From Pseudomonas muyukensis (lineage in GTDB: Bacteria > Pseudomonadota > Gammaproteobacteria > Pseudomonadales > Pseudomonadaceae), in contig NZ_CP077073.1 of the NCBI RefSeq assembly GCF_019139535.1, positions 68,501 to 132,500 on the forward strand: a stretch of DNA of 64,000 nt. The letters run 5' to 3'. The notes under the pieces are model-generated. The model did not search any database. It had not been told where the DNA came from and was given only the letters and a program-made list of their open reading frames with translations. Positions 45,985-58,015 of this stretch are shown here, piece after piece. Every line of letters starts with the position of its first letter. Positions within the stretch are counted from its first letter, which is position 1. Both the position numbers and the translations under genes were made by a program.

Positions 45985-48900
45985 TCAGTTGCCGCTGGAA
46001 TTCAGCGCTTCGGTCAGTGCGGCTTCCACCTCACTGGCGCTCACACGCAGCGGCTTGTCGGCATCACGGCGACGCTTGCGCTCGCTGTGATAGGCCAGAC
46101 CGGTACCGGCCGGGATCAGACGACCCACGACCACGTTCTCTTTCAGGCCGCGCAGGTAGTCGCGCTTGCCGGTTACCGCCGCTTCGGTCAGTACGCGGGT
46201 GGTTTCCTGGAAGGAAGCCGCCGAGATGAACGATTCGGTCGACAGCGAGGCCTTGGTGATACCCAGCAGCACACGGGTGAACTTCGAGATGAACTTGTCT
46301 TCGCTGGCGAGACGCTCGTTCTCGACCAGAACCTGAGTCAGTTCCATCTGGTCGCCCTTGATGAAGCTGGAATCGCCGGACTCGGAGATCTCAACTTTAC
46401 GCAGCATCTGACGCAGGATGGTCTCGATGTGCTTGTCGTTGATCTTCACGCCCTGCAGGCGGTAAACGTCCTGGATCTCGTTGACGATGTACTTGGCCAG
46501 CGCGCTCACACCCAGCAGACGCAGGATGTCGTGCGGATCGCTCGGGCCGTCGGAGATAACTTCGCCGCGGTTTACCTGTTCGCCTTCGAAGACGTTCAGG
46601 TGGCGCCACTTCGGAATCAGCTCTTCGTACGGATCGCTACCATCGGTCGGGGTGATGACCAGGCGACGCTTGCCCTTGGTTTCTTTACCGAAGGCAATGG
46701 TGCCGCTGACTTCAGCCAGGATCGAGGCTTCCTTCGGACGACGCGCTTCGAACAAGTCGGCAACGCGTGGCAGACCACCGGTGATGTCACGGGTCTTCGA
46801 CGTTTCTTGCGGGATACGCGCGATAACGTCACCGACGCCGATCTGGGCACCGTCAGCCACACCGACGAGGGCGTTGGCCGGCAGGAAGTACTGAGCCGGT
46901 ACGTCGGTACCTGGCAGGTACAGGTCCTTGCCAGCGGCATCGACCATCTTGATCGCCGGACGGATTTCCTTGCCTGCGGCAGGGCGATCCTTCACGTCCA
47001 TCACTTCAATGTTGGTCAGGCCGGTCAGTTCGTCGGTCTGGCGCTTGATGGTGATGTTTTCTTCCATGCCCACGAAGGTCACGGTACCTTTCAGCTCGGT
47101 CACGATCGGGTGGGTGTGCGGGTCCCACTTGGCGACGATGGCGCCAGCTTCGACCTTCTCACCTTCCTTGACCGAAATCACCGCACCGTAAGGCAGCTTG
47201 TAGCGCTCACGCTCACGACCGAACTCGTCGGCAATGGCCAGCTCGCCGGAACGCGATACGGCAACCAGGTTGCCATCGGCGCGCTCGACCTGCTTGAGGT
47301 TGTGCAGACGCACCATACCGCCGTTCTTCACCTGGACGCTGTCGGCAGCCGAGGTACGGCTTGCAGCACCACCGATGTGGAACGTACGCATGGTCAGCTG
47401 GGTACCCGGCTCACCGATCGACTGGGCGGCGATAACGCCGACAGCTTCACCGATGTTCACCTGGTGACCGCGAGCCAGATCGCGACCGTAGCACTTGGCG
47501 CAGATGCCGTAGCGGGTTTCGCAGCTGATCGGCGAACGCACGACCACTTCGTCGATGCTGTTCAGCTCGATGAACTCGACCCACTGCTCGTCCACCAGGG
47601 TGCCGGCAGGAACGATGACGTCCTCGGTGCCCGGCTTGAACACGTCACGGGCGATGACACGGCCCAGCACGCGCTCACCCAGCGGCTCGACAACGTCGCC
47701 GCCTTCGATGTGCGGGGTCATCAGCAGACCCTGGTCGGTGCCGCAGTCGATCTCGGTAACCACCAGATCCTGCGCCACGTCTACCAGACGACGGGTCAGG
47801 TAACCGGAGTTCGCGGTCTTCAGTGCGGTATCCGCCAGACCCTTACGAGCACCGTGGGTCGAGATGAAGTACTGCAGTACGCTCAGACCTTCGCGGAAGT
47901 TCGCGGTGATCGGCGTCTCGATGATCGAGCCGTCCGGCTTGGCCATCAGGCCACGCATACCGGCCAGCTGACGGATCTGAGCCGCGGAACCACGCGCACC
48001 GGAGTCAGCCATCATGTACATCGAGTTGAAGGACTCTTGCTCGACTTCCTTGCCCTCGCGGTCGACGACCTTCTCTTTCGAGAGGTTGGCCATCATCGCC
48101 TTGGACACTTCGTCGTTCGCCTTGGACCACAAGTCGATGACCTTGTTGTACTTCTCGCCCTGGGTTACCAGGCCGGAGGCGTACTGGCTCTCGATTTCCT
48201 TCACTTCATCGGTGGCGCTGTTGATGATGCGCGCCTTTTCATCAGGGATAACGAAGTCGTTAACACCGATGGAAACGCCGGAAATGGTCGAGTAGGCAAA
48301 GCCGGTGTACATCAGCTGGTCAGCGAAGATCACGGTCTCTTTCAGACCCACCACGCGATAGCACTGGTTGATCAGCTTGGAGATCGCCTTTTTCTTCATC
48401 GACTGGTTGACGACGTCGAACGGCAGGCCTGCCGGTACAACCTGGAACAGCAGCGCACGGCCGACAGTGGTGTCGACGATACGGGTGTTCTTGGTGATGC
48501 TGCCATCGCGATCCTTCACGGTTTCGTTGATACGAACCTTGATTTTCGCGTGCAGGGCGGCTTCGCCGGCGCGGAATACGCGGTCGACTTCCTGCAGGTC
48601 GGCGAACACGCGACCTTCGCCCTTGGCGTTGATGGCTTCACGGGTCATGTAGTACAGACCCAGTACAACGTCCTGCGACGGAACGATGATTGGCTCACCG
48701 TTGGCTGGCGACAGGATGTTGTTGGTCGACATCATCAGCGCGCGCGCTTCGAGCTGGGCTTCCAGGGTCAGCGGCACGTGAACGGCCATCTGGTCACCGT
48801 CGAAGTCGGCGTTGTACGCGGCACAGACCAGCGGGTGCAGCTGGATAGCCTTACCTTCGATCAGAACCGGTTCAAATGCCTGGATACCCAGACGGTGCAG

Positions 48901-50184
48901 GGTTGGCGCACGGTTGAGCAGGACGGGGTGTTCGCGGATCACCTCGGCGAGGACGTCCCACACCTCCGGCAGCTCGCGCTCGACCATCTTCTTGGCAGCC
49001 TTGATGGTGGTCGCCAGACCACGCATTTCCAGCTTGCCGAAAATGAACGGCTTGAACAGCTCGAGGGCCATCTTCTTCGGCAGACCGCACTGGTGCAGAC
49101 GCAGGGTCGGGCCTACGGTAATTACCGAACGGCCGGAGTAGTCCACGCGCTTACCGAGCAAGTTCTGACGGAAACGACCTTGCTTACCTTTGATCATGTC
49201 GGCCAGCGACTTCAGCGGACGCTTGTTCGAGCCCGTGATGGCGCGACCGCGACGGCCGTTGTCGAGCAGGGCGTCGACCGCTTCCTGCAGCATGCGCTTT
49301 TCGTTGCGCACGATGATGTCCGGCGCCGACAGATCGAGCAGGCGCTTCAGACGGTTGTTACGGTTGATCACCCGACGATACAGGTCGTTCAGGTCGGAGG
49401 TCGCGAAGCGGCCGCCATCCAGCGGAACCAGCGGACGCAGGTCCGGCGGCAGTACTGGCAGGACGGTCAGGACCATCCACTCAGGCAGGTTGCCCGAGCC
49501 CTGGAAAGCTTCCATCAGCTTCAGGCGCTTGGACAGCTTCTTGATCTTGGTTTCCGAGTTGGTCTGCGGAATTTCTTCGCGCAGGCGACCGATCTCGTGC
49601 TCCAGGTCGATAGCGTGCAGCAGTTCGCGGACAGCCTCGGCACCCATGCGGGCATCGAAGTCGTCACCGAACTCTTCCAGCGCTTCGAAGTACTGCTCGT
49701 CGTTCAGCAACTGGCCCTTCTCGAGGGTGGTCATGCCCGGGTCGATCACGACGTAGCTCTCGAAGTAGAGCACGCGTTCGATATCACGCAGGGTCATGTC
49801 CATCAGCAGGCCGATACGGGACGGCAGCGACTTCAGGAACCAGATGTGGGCAACCGGCGAGGCCAGCTCGATGTGCGCCATGCGCTCACGACGAACCTTG
49901 GCCAGGGCAACTTCAACGCCGCACTTCTCGCAGATCACGCCGCGGTGCTTGAGGCGCTTGTACTTGCCGCACAGGCACTCGTAGTCCTTGACTGGGCCAA
50001 AGATCTTGGCGCAGAACAGGCCGTCGCGCTCAGGCTTGAACGTACGGTAGTTGATGGTTTCCGGCTTTTTGACTTCACCGAACGACCACGAACGGATCAT
50101 TTCAGGCGACGCCAGACCGATGCGGATGGCGTCGAACTCTTCGACTTGACCCTGGTTTTTCAGCAAATTCAGTAGGTCTTTCAA
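45985..50184 (-). CDS. rpoC: RNA polymerase beta' subunit
   Basis: A 1399-residue catalytic subunit. The Mg-binding NADFDGD is at residues 458-464 (Asp460, 462, 464). An N-terminal zinc site is seen as CLCGKYK...CEKCGVE near residue 70, and a second in [13 protein letters not shown] near residue 890. The start follows AGGAGG. rpoB lies 64 bp upstream, and a long hairpin and the str promoter follow. Confidence 0.98.
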   Translation of the reverse strand: MKDLLNLLKNQGQVEEFDAIRIGLASPEMIRSWSFGEVKKPETINYRTFKPERDGLFCAKIFGPVKDYECLCGKYKRLKHRGVICEKCGVEVALAKVRRERMAHIELASPVAHIWFLKSLPSRIGLLMDMTLRDIERVLYFESYVVIDPGMTTLEKGQLLNDEQYFEALEEFGDDFDARMGAEAVRELLHAIDLEHEIGRLREEIPQTNSETKIKKLSKRLKLMEAFQGSGNLPEWMVLTVLPVLPPDLRPLVPLDGGRFATSDLNDLYRRVINRNNRLKRLLDLSAPDIIVRNEKRMLQEAVDALLDNGRRGRAITGSNKRPLKSLADMIKGKQGRFRQNLLGKRVDYSGRSVITVGPTLRLHQCGLPKKMALELFKPFIFGKLEMRGLATTIKAAKKMVERELPEVWDVLAEVIREHPVLLNRAPTLHRLGIQAFEPVLIEGKAIQLHPLVCAAYNADFDGDQMAVHVPLTLEAQLEARALMMSTNNILSPANGEPIIVPSQDVVLGLYYMTREAINAKGEGRVFADLQEVDRVFRAGEAALHAKIKVRINETVKDRDGSITKNTRIVDTTVGRALLFQVVPAGLPFDVVNQSMKKKAISKLINQCYRVVGLKETVIFADQLMYTGFAYSTISGVSIGVNDFVIPDEKARIINSATDEVKEIESQYASGLVTQGEKYNKVIDLWSKANDEVSKAMMANLSKEKVVDREGKEVEQESFNSMYMMADSGARGSAAQIRQLAGMRGLMAKPDGSIIETPITANFREGLSVLQYFISTHGARKGLADTALKTANSGYLTRRLVDVAQDLVVTEIDCGTDQGLLMTPHIEGGDVVEPLGERVLGRVIARDVFKPGTEDVIVPAGTLVDEQWVEFIELNSIDEVVVRSPISCETRYGICAKCYGRDLARGHQVNIGEAVGVIAAQSIGEPGTQLTMRTFHIGGAASRTSAADSVQVKNGGMVRLHNLKQVERADGNLVAVSRSGELAIADEFGRERERYKLPYGAVISVKEGEKVEAGAIVAKWDPHTHPIVTELKGTVTFVGMEENITIKRQTDELTGLTNIEVMDVKDRPAAGKEIRPAIKMVDAAGKDLYLPGTDVPAQYFLPANALVGVADGAQIGVGDVIARIPQETSKTRDITGGLPRVADLFEARRPKEASILAEVSGTIAFGKETKGKRRLVITPTDGSDPYEELIPKWRHLNVFEGEQVNRGEVISDGPSDPHDILRLLGVSALAKYIVNEIQDVYRLQGVKINDKHIETILRQMLRKVEISESGDSSFIKGDQMELTQVLVENERLASEDKFISKFTRVLLGITKASLSTESFISAASFQETTRVLTEAAVTGKRDYLRGLKENVVVGRLIPAGTGLAYHSERKRRRDADKPLRVSASEVEAALTEALNSSGN

Positions 50185-50248
50185 GGCCTTTCCTCCTGGC
50201 GGAGCAGGGAGCGGGCATTACCTGCCCCACTCCCCTTCGCGTCACGTG

Positions 50249-53200
50249 TTATTCGGTTTCCAGATCGATATCGATACCGAGCGAACGGATCTCTTTGATC
50301 AACACGTTGAAGGACTCGGGCATGCCCGGCTCCATACGGTGATCGCCATCCACGATGTTCTTGTACATCTTGGTACGGCCGTTCACGTCGTCCGACTTCA
50401 CTGTGAGCATTTCTTGCAGGGTGTATGCCGCGCCGTATGCTTCCAGCGCCCACACTTCCATCTCCCCGAAACGCTGACCACCGAACTGCGCCTTACCACC
50501 CAGCGGCTGCTGGGTAACCAGGCTGTAGGAACCAGTGGAACGCGCGTGCATCTTGTCGTCCACCAAGTGGTTCAGCTTGAGCATGTACATGTAACCAACG
50601 GTCACAGGACGCTCGAACTTGTTGCCGGTACGGCCGTCGAACAGCACCATCTGGCCGCTTTCTGGCAGGTCTGCCAGTTTCAGCATGGCCTTGATCTCAC
50701 GCTCCTTGGCACCGTCGAAGACTGGGGTGGCCATAGGCACGCCTTTCTTCAGGTTGTTCGCCAGGGCGATGATCTCTTCGTCGGTGAACTCTTCCAGGTT
50801 CTCCTGACGACCACCGATCTCGTTGTAGATCTCGGTGAGGAAGGTGCGCAGTTCAGCGGCTTTGCGCTGCTCTTCGATCATCCGGTCGATCTTCTCGCCC
50901 AGGCCCTTGGCCGCGAGGCCCAGGTGGGTTTCGAGGATCTGACCGACGTTCATACGCGAAGGTACGCCCAGCGGGTTCAGTACGACGTCGACCGGAGTAC
51001 CGTTGGCGTCGTGCGGCATGTCTTCGACCGGCATGATCACCGAGACGACACCCTTGTTACCGTGACGACCGGCCATCTTGTCACCCGGCTGGATGCGACG
51101 GCGGATTGCCAGGTAGACCTTGACGATCTTCAGTACGCCTGGAGCCAGGTCATCGCCCTGCTGCAGCTTGCGCTTCTTGTCTTCGAACTTGTCGTCCAGC
51201 AGACGGCGACGGTCGACGATGTACTGCTGAGCCTTTTCCAGCTGCTCGTTCAGTGCATCTTCGGCCATGCGCAGCTTGAACCACTGGCCATGCTCCAGAC
51301 CGTCCAGCACTTCGTCAGTGATCACGGTGCCTTTCTTCAGGCCCGCGCCACCGTCGACCACCTGGCCGTTCAGGGCAGAACGCAGACGCTCGAAGGTTGC
51401 GCCTTCAACGATGCGGAACTCTTCGTTGAGGTCCTTGCGGATCTCGTCCAGCTGCATCTTCTCGATGGCCAGGGCGCGGCTGTCGCGCTCGACGCCATCA
51501 CGGGTGAAGACCTGTACGTCGATGACGGTACCCTTGGTGCCGGTCGGCACGCGCAGGGAGGTGTCCTTAACGTCGCTGGCCTTCTCACCGAAGATCGCGC
51601 GCAGCAGTTTTTCTTCTGGGGTCAGCTGGGTTTCGCCTTTTGGCGTGACCTTGCCGACCAGAATGTCGCCAGCGCCAACTTCGGCACCCACGTAGACGAT
51701 ACCGGCTTCGTCCAGCTTGTTCAGCGCAGCTTCACCGACGTTCGGGATGTCCGCGGTGATTTCCTCTGGGCCAAGCTTGGTGTCACGGGCCACACAGGTC
51801 AGTTCCTGGATGTGGATCGTGGTGAAGCGGTCTTCCTGAACCACACGCTCGGACAGGCAGATGGAGTCTTCGAAGTTGAAGCCGTTCCACGCCATGAACG
51901 CGATGCGCATGTTCTGACCCAGCGCCAGTTCACCCATGTCGGTGGACGGGCCGTCGGCCATGATGTCGCTACGCTGAACCTTGTCACCCTTGCTCACCAG
52001 CGGACGCTGGTTGATGCAGGTGTTCTGGTTGGAACGGGTGTACTTGGTCAGGTTGTAGATGTCCACACCGGCTTCGCCGGTCTCGACTTCGTCGTCATTG
52101 ACGCGAACGACGATACGGCTGGCGTCGACCGAATCGATCACACCACCGCGGCGAGCAACCACGCAGACACCGGAGTCACGGGCAACGTTGCGCTCCATGC
52201 CGGTACCTACCAGCGGCTTGTCGGCGCGCAGGGTCGGTACAGCCTGACGCTGCATGTTCGAACCCATCAATGCACGGTTGGCGTCGTCGTGCTCGAGGAA
52301 CGGGATCAGCGAGGCAGCGACGGAAACAACCTGCTTCGGCGAAACGTCCATCAGGGTGACGTCTTCCGGCGCCTTGACGGTGAATTCGTTCAGGTGACGA
52401 ACAGCTACCAGCTCGTCGATCAGTTGCTTCTTGTCGTTCATCGCGGCCGAAGCCTGGGCGATCACGTGATCGGCCTCTTCGATGGCGGACAGGAACACGA
52501 TGTCGTCGCTGACCACGCCTTCCTTCACCACGCGGTACGGGCTTTCGAGGAAGCCGTACTGGTTGGTGCGGGCATAGGCAGCCAGGGAGTTGATCAGACC
52601 GATGTTCGGACCTTCAGGGGTCTCGATCGGGCACACGCGGCCGTAGTGGGTCGGGTGTACGTCACGGACTTCGAAGCCTGCGCGCTCACGGGTCAGACCG
52701 CCAGGGCCGAGTGCGGAGACACGGCGCTTGTGGGTGATCTCGGAGAGCGGGTTGTTCTGGTCCATGAACTGCGAGAGCTGGCTGGAACCGAAGAACTCTT
52801 TCACCGCGGCCGCAACCGGCTTGGCGTTGATCAGGTCCTGCGGCATCAGGCCTTCGCTTTCGGCCATCGACAGACGTTCCTTGACCGCGCGCTCTACACG
52901 CACCAGGCCAACACGGAACTGGTTCTCGGCCATCTCGCCGACGCAACGCACGCGACGGTTACCCAGGTGGTCGATGTCGTCGACGATGCCTTTGCCGTTA
53001 CGGATATCGACCAGGGTCTTGAGAACCTCGACGATGTCTTCCTTGCTCAGCACGCCCGAACCTTCGATCTCGGTACGACCGATACGACGGTTGAACTTCA
53101 TGCGGCCAACGGCGGACAGGTCGTAACGCTCGGCGCTGAAGAACAGGTTGTTGAACAGGGTCTCGGCGGCGTCCTTGGTTGGCGGCTCGCCTGGACGCAT

Positions 53201-54322
53201 CATGCGGTAGATCTCGACCAACGCTTCCAGCTGGTTGCTGGTGGTGTCGATCTTCAGGGTATCCGAGATGAACGGACCGCAGTCGATGTCGTTGGTGTAC
53301 AGGGTCTCGATGCGCACGACCTGAGCCTTGGCGATCTTGATCAGCAGATCGGTGGTCAGCTCGGTGTTGCACTCGGCCAGGATCTCGCCGGTGGCCGGAT
53401 GCACGATGGCCTTGGCGGTGGTACGGCCCAGCACGTACTCCATCGGCACGTCGAGTTCTTTCACGCCAGCCTTTTCCAGCTGGTTGATGTGGCGCGCGGT
53501 AATACGGCGGCCCTGCTCGACGATGACCTTGCCGCTGCCGTCATGGATGTCCATGACCGCGACTTCACCACGCAGACGCTGCGGCACCAGCTCCAGGCTC
53601 AGTTTCTCGCCGGAGATGTGGAAGACGTTGGTGGTGTAGAAGGTGTTCAACACCTCTTCGGTGCTGTAGCCCAGCGCGCGCAGCAGTACCGAGGCCGGCA
53701 GCTTGCGGCGACGGTCGATACGCACGAACACGCAGTCCTTCGGGTCGAACTCGAAGTCCAGCCAGGAACCGCGGTAAGGGATGATGCGAGCGGAGTACAG
53801 CAGCTTGCCCGAGCTGTGGGTCTTGCCACGGTCGTGGTCGAAGAACACACCCGGCGAGCGGTGCAGCTGAGACACGATCACACGCTCGGTACCGTTGATA
53901 ACGAAGGTACCGTTCTCAGTCATCAGGGGGATTTCACCCATGTAGACTTCTTGCTCTTTGATGTCCTTGATCGCTTTGTTCGACGATTCCTTGTCGAAGA
54001 TGATCAGGCGCACCTTCACACGCAGCGGGACCGCGAAGGTCACACCACGCAGGACACATTCCTTCACATCGAACGCCGGCTCGCCCAGGCGATAGCCGAC
54101 GTACTCCAGGGCAGCATTGCCGGAGTAGCTGATGATCGGGAATACCGATTTGAAGGCCGCATGCAGGCCGACGTCGCGGAACTGGTCCTTGGATGCTCCC
54201 GCCTGCAGGAATTCGCGATACGAATCCAGCTGGATGGCCAGGAGGTAAGGCACATCCATGACGTCCGGCAACTTGCTAAAGTCCTTGCGGATACGTTTTT
54301 TCTCAGTGTATGAGTAAGCCAT
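50249..54322 (-). CDS. rpoB: RNA polymerase beta subunit
   Basis: A 1357-residue subunit. The rifampicin pocket ([16 protein letters not shown], then [14 protein letters not shown]) is wild type, including the His at residue 531 that equals E. coli His526. Start: ATG 54322 has GGGGA at 6-bp spacing, while the ATG two codons upstream is too close to that site. The gene lies after an attenuator in the rplL-rpoB gap, which would lower rpoBC expression relative to rplJL. Confidence 0.98.
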   Translation of the reverse strand: MAYSYTEKKRIRKDFSKLPDVMDVPYLLAIQLDSYREFLQAGASKDQFRDVGLHAAFKSVFPIISYSGNAALEYVGYRLGEPAFDVKECVLRGVTFAVPLRVKVRLIIFDKESSNKAIKDIKEQEVYMGEIPLMTENGTFVINGTERVIVSQLHRSPGVFFDHDRGKTHSSGKLLYSARIIPYRGSWLDFEFDPKDCVFVRIDRRRKLPASVLLRALGYSTEEVLNTFYTTNVFHISGEKLSLELVPQRLRGEVAVMDIHDGSGKVIVEQGRRITARHINQLEKAGVKELDVPMEYVLGRTTAKAIVHPATGEILAECNTELTTDLLIKIAKAQVVRIETLYTNDIDCGPFISDTLKIDTTSNQLEALVEIYRMMRPGEPPTKDAAETLFNNLFFSAERYDLSAVGRMKFNRRIGRTEIEGSGVLSKEDIVEVLKTLVDIRNGKGIVDDIDHLGNRRVRCVGEMAENQFRVGLVRVERAVKERLSMAESEGLMPQDLINAKPVAAAVKEFFGSSQLSQFMDQNNPLSEITHKRRVSALGPGGLTRERAGFEVRDVHPTHYGRVCPIETPEGPNIGLINSLAAYARTNQYGFLESPYRVVKEGVVSDDIVFLSAIEEADHVIAQASAAMNDKKQLIDELVAVRHLNEFTVKAPEDVTLMDVSPKQVVSVAASLIPFLEHDDANRALMGSNMQRQAVPTLRADKPLVGTGMERNVARDSGVCVVARRGGVIDSVDASRIVVRVNDDEVETGEAGVDIYNLTKYTRSNQNTCINQRPLVSKGDKVQRSDIMADGPSTDMGELALGQNMRIAFMAWNGFNFEDSICLSERVVQEDRFTTIHIQELTCVARDTKLGPEEITADIPNVGEAALNKLDEAGIVYVGAEVGAGDILVGKVTPKGETQLTPEEKLLRAIFGEKASDVKDTSLRVPTGTKGTVIDVQVFTRDGVERDSRALAIEKMQLDEIRKDLNEEFRIVEGATFERLRSALNGQVVDGGAGLKKGTVITDEVLDGLEHGQWFKLRMAEDALNEQLEKAQQYIVDRRRLLDDKFEDKKRKLQQGDDLAPGVLKIVKVYLAIRRRIQPGDKMAGRHGNKGVVSVIMPVEDMPHDANGTPVDVVLNPLGVPSRMNVGQILETHLGLAAKGLGEKIDRMIEEQRKAAELRTFLTEIYNEIGGRQENLEEFTDEEIIALANNLKKGVPMATPVFDGAKEREIKAMLKLADLPESGQMVLFDGRTGNKFERPVTVGYMYMLKLNHLVDDKMHARSTGSYSLVTQQPLGGKAQFGGQRFGEMEVWALEAYGAAYTLQEMLTVKSDDVNGRTKMYKNIVDGDHRMEPGMPESFNVLIKEIRSLGIDIDLETE

Positions 54323-54467
54323 CAGCATTCCCCAGCTTGGTCACCTGCTTGTTTGGCATCTCCCGGCGGGAGCAGCCGAAAATCGTGCAAACCCCTTGGT
54401 TTGCGCCACCCTCTTGGGTGTCTTGCAGCTCGTTATCGGGGCCGACCTGATCGGCCACCAATAACGG

Positions 54468-54541
54468 AAAAAGGCCGGTGGCATAAGCCACCAGCCATCA
54501 GCCCTTCGCTCAACGCTCGGGCTGTTGTCGCAAAGTCGAAA
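54468..54541 (-). ncRNA. rplL-rpoB intergenic attenuator, P26-like small RNA
   Basis: Right after rplL the minus strand contains a hairpin GGCTGGTGGC / GCCACCGGCC (54471-54496) followed by a T5 tract, a classical attenuator before rpoBC. From memory, the Pseudomonas small RNA P26 maps to this same rplL-rpoB gap and ends in an intrinsic terminator; this segment is the likely counterpart. The remaining leader to rpoB (54323-54467) holds further stems, such as CCGATCAGGTCGG and CCCGCCGGGA. Confidence 0.6.
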
Positions 54542-54907
54542 TTACTTCAGCTCGACTTTAGCGCCAGCTTCTTCCAGCTTCTTCTTCGCGTCTTCAGCGG
54601 CTTCTTTCGAAACGCCTTCAGCGATAACCTGAGGAGCGCCGTCGACTTTCTCTTTGGCTTCTTTCAGGCCCAGACCGGTCAGTTCACGAACGGCCTTGAT
54701 GACGTTGACTTTCTTGTCGCCAGCTTCGGTCAGAACGACGTTGAACTCGGTCTGCTCTTCAACAACGGCAGCAGCAGCAGCTGGGCCAGCAGCGGCAACA
54801 GCAGCGGTAACGCCGAAGGTTTCTTCCATAGCTTTGATCAGCTCAACAACTTCCAGAACGGTTTTCTGGCCGATTGCTTCGATGATTTGTTCGTTAGTCA
54901 GAGACAT
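54542..54907 (-). CDS. rplL: 50S ribosomal protein L7/L12
   Basis: A 121-residue stalk protein with an N-terminal dimerisation helix ([29 protein letters not shown]), an Ala-rich hinge (about residues 36-50) and a C-terminal factor-binding domain ([24 protein letters not shown]). It follows rplJ by 77 bp and precedes the attenuator ahead of rpoBC. Confidence 0.98.
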   Translation of the reverse strand: MSLTNEQIIEAIGQKTVLEVVELIKAMEETFGVTAAVAAAGPAAAAAVVEEQTEFNVVLTEAGDKKVNVIKAVRELTGLGLKEAKEKVDGAPQVIAEGVSKEAAEDAKKKLEEAGAKVELK

Positions 54908-54984
54908 GACTTGAATCCTGTATTGGGGTGACAGCCTACGCAGCCATCAAATTAAACGAATGATTTTGAAAGAGTGCGCGCGCC

Positions 54985-55485
54985 TTAGGCGGCGGTAGCT
55001 TCTTTCTGGTCGCGAATGGCTGCCAGAGTACGAGCCAGCTTGCTGGTAGCGCCTTGGATCACGCTCATCAGCTTCGCAATAGCTTCGTCGCGGGTCGGCA
55101 GGGAAGCCAACACGTCGATCTGGTTCGCCGCAATCAAATTGCCGTCAAACGCGGCTGCCTTGATCTCGAACTTGTCCTGACCCTTGGCGAACTCCTTGAA
55201 CAGACGAGCAGCAGCGCCCGGGTGTTCGTTGGAGAAAGCAATCAGGGTCGGGCCTTTGAACGCGTCGTTGAGGATCGAGTACTCGGTGCCTTCAACAGCG
55301 CGCTTGAGCAGGGTGTTACGTACGACACGCACGTATACGCCAGCTTCGCGGGCCTCTTTACGGAGTCCGGTCATTGCGCTTACAGTCACACCACGGGCAT
55401 CGGCCACGACAGCGGACAGAGCGACTTTGGCAGCCTCGTTGACTTCAGCGACGATGGCCTTCTTGTCTTCGAGTTTAATTGCCAC
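54985..55485 (-). CDS. rplJ: 50S ribosomal protein L10
   Basis: A 166-residue stalk base protein that binds L12 dimers and, in bacteria, represses its own leader. The start is GTG 55485 with AGGAG at 7-bp spacing ([18 protein letters not shown] follows); the open frame continues 29 codons upstream through the leader without homology. The L10 leader motif lies 54-127 bp upstream. Confidence 0.95.
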   Translation of the reverse strand: MAIKLEDKKAIVAEVNEAAKVALSAVVADARGVTVSAMTGLRKEAREAGVYVRVVRNTLLKRAVEGTEYSILNDAFKGPTLIAFSNEHPGAAARLFKEFAKGQDKFEIKAAAFDGNLIAANQIDVLASLPTRDEAIAKLMSVIQGATSKLARTLAAIRDQKEATAA

Positions 55486-55538
55486 GGGTTTACTCCTGGT
55501 TTCTACCGTTTCATCTGGCCGAGGCCGGATGTCGTTTT

Positions 55539-55612
55539 GGTGTCTGATTCGTAAACGAATCGGGAGCACCATCTGCGTAGGCTTGTGGTTTAAGGCTTGC
55601 GCCGCCTACGGT
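55539..55612 (-). promoter_or_regulatory. L10 leader (autoregulatory mRNA structure of rplJL)
   Basis: Read on the minus strand, GTAGGCGG pairs with the distal GCCTACGC, and the downstream AGATGGTGCTCC...ACACC segment with a GATTCGTTTACGAATC hairpin follows. This matches the layout of the bacterial L10 leader, in which L10(L12)4 binds a kink-turn region. Exact edges are approximate. Confidence 0.7.
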
Positions 55613-55652
55613 CTTGGATAGCCCCCGCCAGGCAGGGACCCCAATTTAGTAA

Positions 55653-55677
55653 GCCGCTGCGACCAGGTCGCAGCGGC
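55653..55677 (-). other. Strong hairpin between rplA and rplJ
   Basis: A perfect 12-bp stem, GCCGCTGCGACC with its complement and one-base centre, begins 7 bp before the 3' end of this gap side at rplA. It lacks a T-run, so it is more likely an RNA-stability or processing element that separates rplKA from rplJL than a full terminator. Confidence 0.6.
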
Positions 55678-55683
55678 CGAATA

Positions 55684-56379
55684 TTACACGTTCAGCGAGC
55701 TCTGATCGATGATCAGACCTGGGCCCATGGTGGTGCTCAGGGTAACGCGCTTGACGTAGATACCTTTCGAGGAAGCTGGCTTGATACGCTTCAGATCAGC
55801 GATCAGGGCTTCAACGTTTTCCTTCAGCTTGCCAGCTTCGAAGCCGATCTTGCCAACGGAGGTATGGATGATACCGTTCTTGTCGGTACGGTAGCGAACC
55901 TGACCAGCCTTGGCGTTTTTCACGGCAGTGGCTACGTCTGGGGTCACGGTACCCACTTTCGGGTTAGGCATCAGGCCGCGAGGACCCAGGACCTGACCCA
56001 GCTGACCCACAACGCGCATGGCATCAGGCGATGCGATGACGACGTCATAGTTCAGGTCGCCGCCTTTCATTTCGGCAGCCAGATCGTCCATACCTACGCG
56101 GTCGGCGCCGGCAGCCAGAGCAGCTTCAGCAGCTGGGCCCTGGGTGAAGACGGCAACGCGGACGGTCTTGCCAGTGCCGTGCGGCAGCACGGTAGCGCTA
56201 CGAACGACCTGGTCGGATTTACGCGGATCAACACCGAGGTTGACGGCGATGTCGTAGGATTCTACGAACTTGGCAGCCGGCAGCGAAGCCAGCAGGGTTG
56301 CTGCTTCTTCGAAGTTGTAGGCCTTGCCTGCTTCGATTTTCTCGGCGATAGCCTTTTGGCGCTTGGTCAGCTTAGCCAT
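55684..56379 (-). CDS. rplA: 50S ribosomal protein L1
   Basis: A 231-residue L1-stalk protein ([23 protein letters not shown]; signature [15 protein letters not shown]). It overlaps the rplK stop by one base (56379). In E. coli L1 represses the rplKA mRNA. A hairpin follows the gene. Confidence 0.98.
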   Translation of the reverse strand: MAKLTKRQKAIAEKIEAGKAYNFEEAATLLASLPAAKFVESYDIAVNLGVDPRKSDQVVRSATVLPHGTGKTVRVAVFTQGPAAEAALAAGADRVGMDDLAAEMKGGDLNYDVVIASPDAMRVVGQLGQVLGPRGLMPNPKVGTVTPDVATAVKNAKAGQVRYRTDKNGIIHTSVGKIGFEAGKLKENVEALIADLKRIKPASSKGIYVKRVTLSTTMGPGLIIDQSSLNV

Positions 56380-56810
56380 TACACACCCTCCACGTTCAGG
56401 CCCATGCTACGGGCAGAGCCGGCGATGGTGCGCACAGCAGCATCCAGGTCAGCGGCAGTCAGATCGGCCTGTTTGGCCTTGGCGATCTCTTCCAGCTGAG
56501 CACGGGTAACGGTACCGACCTTGACGGTGTTCGGGCGAGCCGAACCACTGGCCAGGCCAGCAGCTTTCTTCAGCAGAACCGAGGCAGGTGTGCTCTTGGT
56601 CTCGAAGGTGAAGCTACGGTCGCTGTAGACAGTGATGATCACTGGAGTCGGCAGACCTGGCTCTTGACCCTGAGTACGGGCGTTGAAGGCCTTGCAGAAT
56701 TCCATGATGTTCACACCGTGTTGACCCAGTGCTGGACCAACGGGTGGGCTTGGGTTGGCCTGGCCGGCCTTTACTTGCAGCTTGATGTAAGCCTGAATCT
56801 TCTTAGCCAT
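56379..56810 (-). CDS. rplK: 50S ribosomal protein L11
   Basis: A 143-residue protein of the GTPase-associated centre, needed for RelA activation ([40 protein letters not shown]). It follows the nusG terminator by about 72 bp, so it probably begins a transcription unit while also receiving read-through. Confidence 0.98.
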   Translation of the reverse strand: MAKKIQAYIKLQVKAGQANPSPPVGPALGQHGVNIMEFCKAFNARTQGQEPGLPTPVIITVYSDRSFTFETKSTPASVLLKKAAGLASGSARPNTVKVGTVTRAQLEEIAKAKQADLTAADLDAAVRTIAGSARSMGLNVEGV

Positions 56811-56881
56811 GAGCTACTCCAAAATCGGGTACAAGCGCCAGATGGCTCCCCGTATGACTTGCGTTTTATCCCAGTGACGAC

Positions 56882-56910
56882 AAAACCCCGCAGCACATAG
56901 GGCTGCGGGG
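56882..56910 (-). terminator. Terminator or attenuator after nusG
   Basis: On the minus strand ACCCCGCAGC and GCTGCGGGGT form a stem around CCTATGT, followed by TTTTG. It separates secE-nusG from rplKA. Confidence 0.88.
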
Positions 56911-56929
56911 TATGGGATGCTTCGTTCTG

Positions 56930-57463
56930 CTAGACCTTCTCGACCTGGCTGAACTCGAGCTCCACCGGGGTGGAGCGACCGAAAATGAGCACTGCAACCT
57001 GCAGGCGGCTCTTTTCGTAGTTAACTTCTTCGACGCTACCGTTGAAATCAGCGAAGGGACCGTCAATGACGCGAACCACTTCACCCGGCTCGAACAGCGT
57101 CTTCGGCTTCGGCTTGTCACTGCCGTCGGCAACGCGACGCAGGATGGCCTCAGCTTCTTTATCGGTGATCGGCGCAGGCTTGTCTGCGGTACCACCAATG
57201 AAACCCATGACTCGAGGGGTATCCTTGACGAGGTGCCAAGTCCCTTCGTTCATTTCCATCTGGACCAATACATAGCCCGGGAAGAATTTGCGCTCGCTCT
57301 TGCGCTTCTGGCCGTTGCGCATTTCGACGACTTCTTCGGTCGGGACCAGGATCTCGCCGAATTCGTCTTCCATGCCAGCCAGCTTGACACGCTCGATCAG
57401 GGAGCGCATGACATGCTTCTCGTAACCCGAGTAAGCATGAACAACATACCAACGCTTAGCCAC
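56930..57463 (-). CDS. nusG: Transcription termination/antitermination protein NusG
   Basis: A 177-residue factor with an N-terminal NGN domain ([43 protein letters not shown]) and a C-terminal KOW domain ([24 protein letters not shown]). It links RNA polymerase to Rho or to S10. It follows secE by 9 bp and precedes a terminator. Confidence 0.98.
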   Translation of the reverse strand: MAKRWYVVHAYSGYEKHVMRSLIERVKLAGMEDEFGEILVPTEEVVEMRNGQKRKSERKFFPGYVLVQMEMNEGTWHLVKDTPRVMGFIGGTADKPAPITDKEAEAILRRVADGSDKPKPKTLFEPGEVVRVIDGPFADFNGSVEEVNYEKSRLQVAVLIFGRSTPVELEFSQVEKV

Positions 57464-57472
57464 GAGACACCC

Positions 57473-57841
57473 TTAGCCAACGATCAAGGAGACCAACCAG
57501 CCGAGCAGGGAATCAAGACCCCACAGCAGCAGCGCCATGACCAGAACAACAGCCACGACAATCAGCGTGGTCTGCGTGGTTTCTTGGCGGGTTGGCCACA
57601 CGACTTTACGAATCTCGGTACGAGCTTCCTTCGCCAGCGCAAAGAACGACTTACCCTTGGCGGTCTGCAGGGCAACGAAGCCAGCGACAGCAGCCAAAGC
57701 AAGCAGGACGAGTACGCGATACAGGATCGGAGAGGCGGAGTAATATTGATTACCCACAACACCAACGACTACCAATGCGACAACAGCGAGCCACTTGAAC
57801 AGATCAAAACGCGATTCTTGGGCTTCAGTTTTGGGAGTCAT
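57473..57841 (-). CDS. secE: Protein translocase subunit SecE
   Basis: A 122-residue membrane protein with three hydrophobic helices, as in enteric SecE, and the conserved cytoplasmic region ARTEIRKVVWPTRQETTQTT. The start ATG 57841 lies just past an AGGAGGAT ribosome site; an upstream in-frame extension of 11 codons overlaps that site. It partners with SecY (30726-32057). Confidence 0.97.
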   Translation of the reverse strand: MTPKTEAQESRFDLFKWLAVVALVVVGVVGNQYYSASPILYRVLVLLALAAVAGFVALQTAKGKSFFALAKEARTEIRKVVWPTRQETTQTTLIVVAVVLVMALLLWGLDSLLGWLVSLIVG

Positions 57842-57885
57842 CGAGGAGGATCCTGTGAGAAGAAAGCCAATCACACCGAGGTGAA

Positions 57886-57961
57886 TGGCAGGTCAGGAGG
57901 GAATCGAACCCCCAACCTACGGTTTTGGAGACCGTCGCTCTGCCAATTGAGCTACTGACCT
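57886..57961 (-). tRNA. tRNA-Trp (anticodon CCA)
   Basis: A 76-nt cloverleaf; the acceptor AGGTCAG pairs with CTGACCT, the anticodon CCA is at 57926-57928, and CCA is encoded at the 3' end. It lies between tufB and secE, as in E. coli. Confidence 0.98.
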
Positions 57962-58015
57962 TTAACACTGTACCAGGCCGGCCATTATACCGGCCTGATC
58001 ATTTAAATCAACTAC

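Noticed and set aside
46087-54313. Very long open frames on the plus strand opposite rpoC (46087-50175) and rpoB (50246-54313).
   Set aside because: They are antisense shadows created by strong codon bias in high-GC genes; they lack homology, ribosome sites and promoters, and the sense genes are certain.
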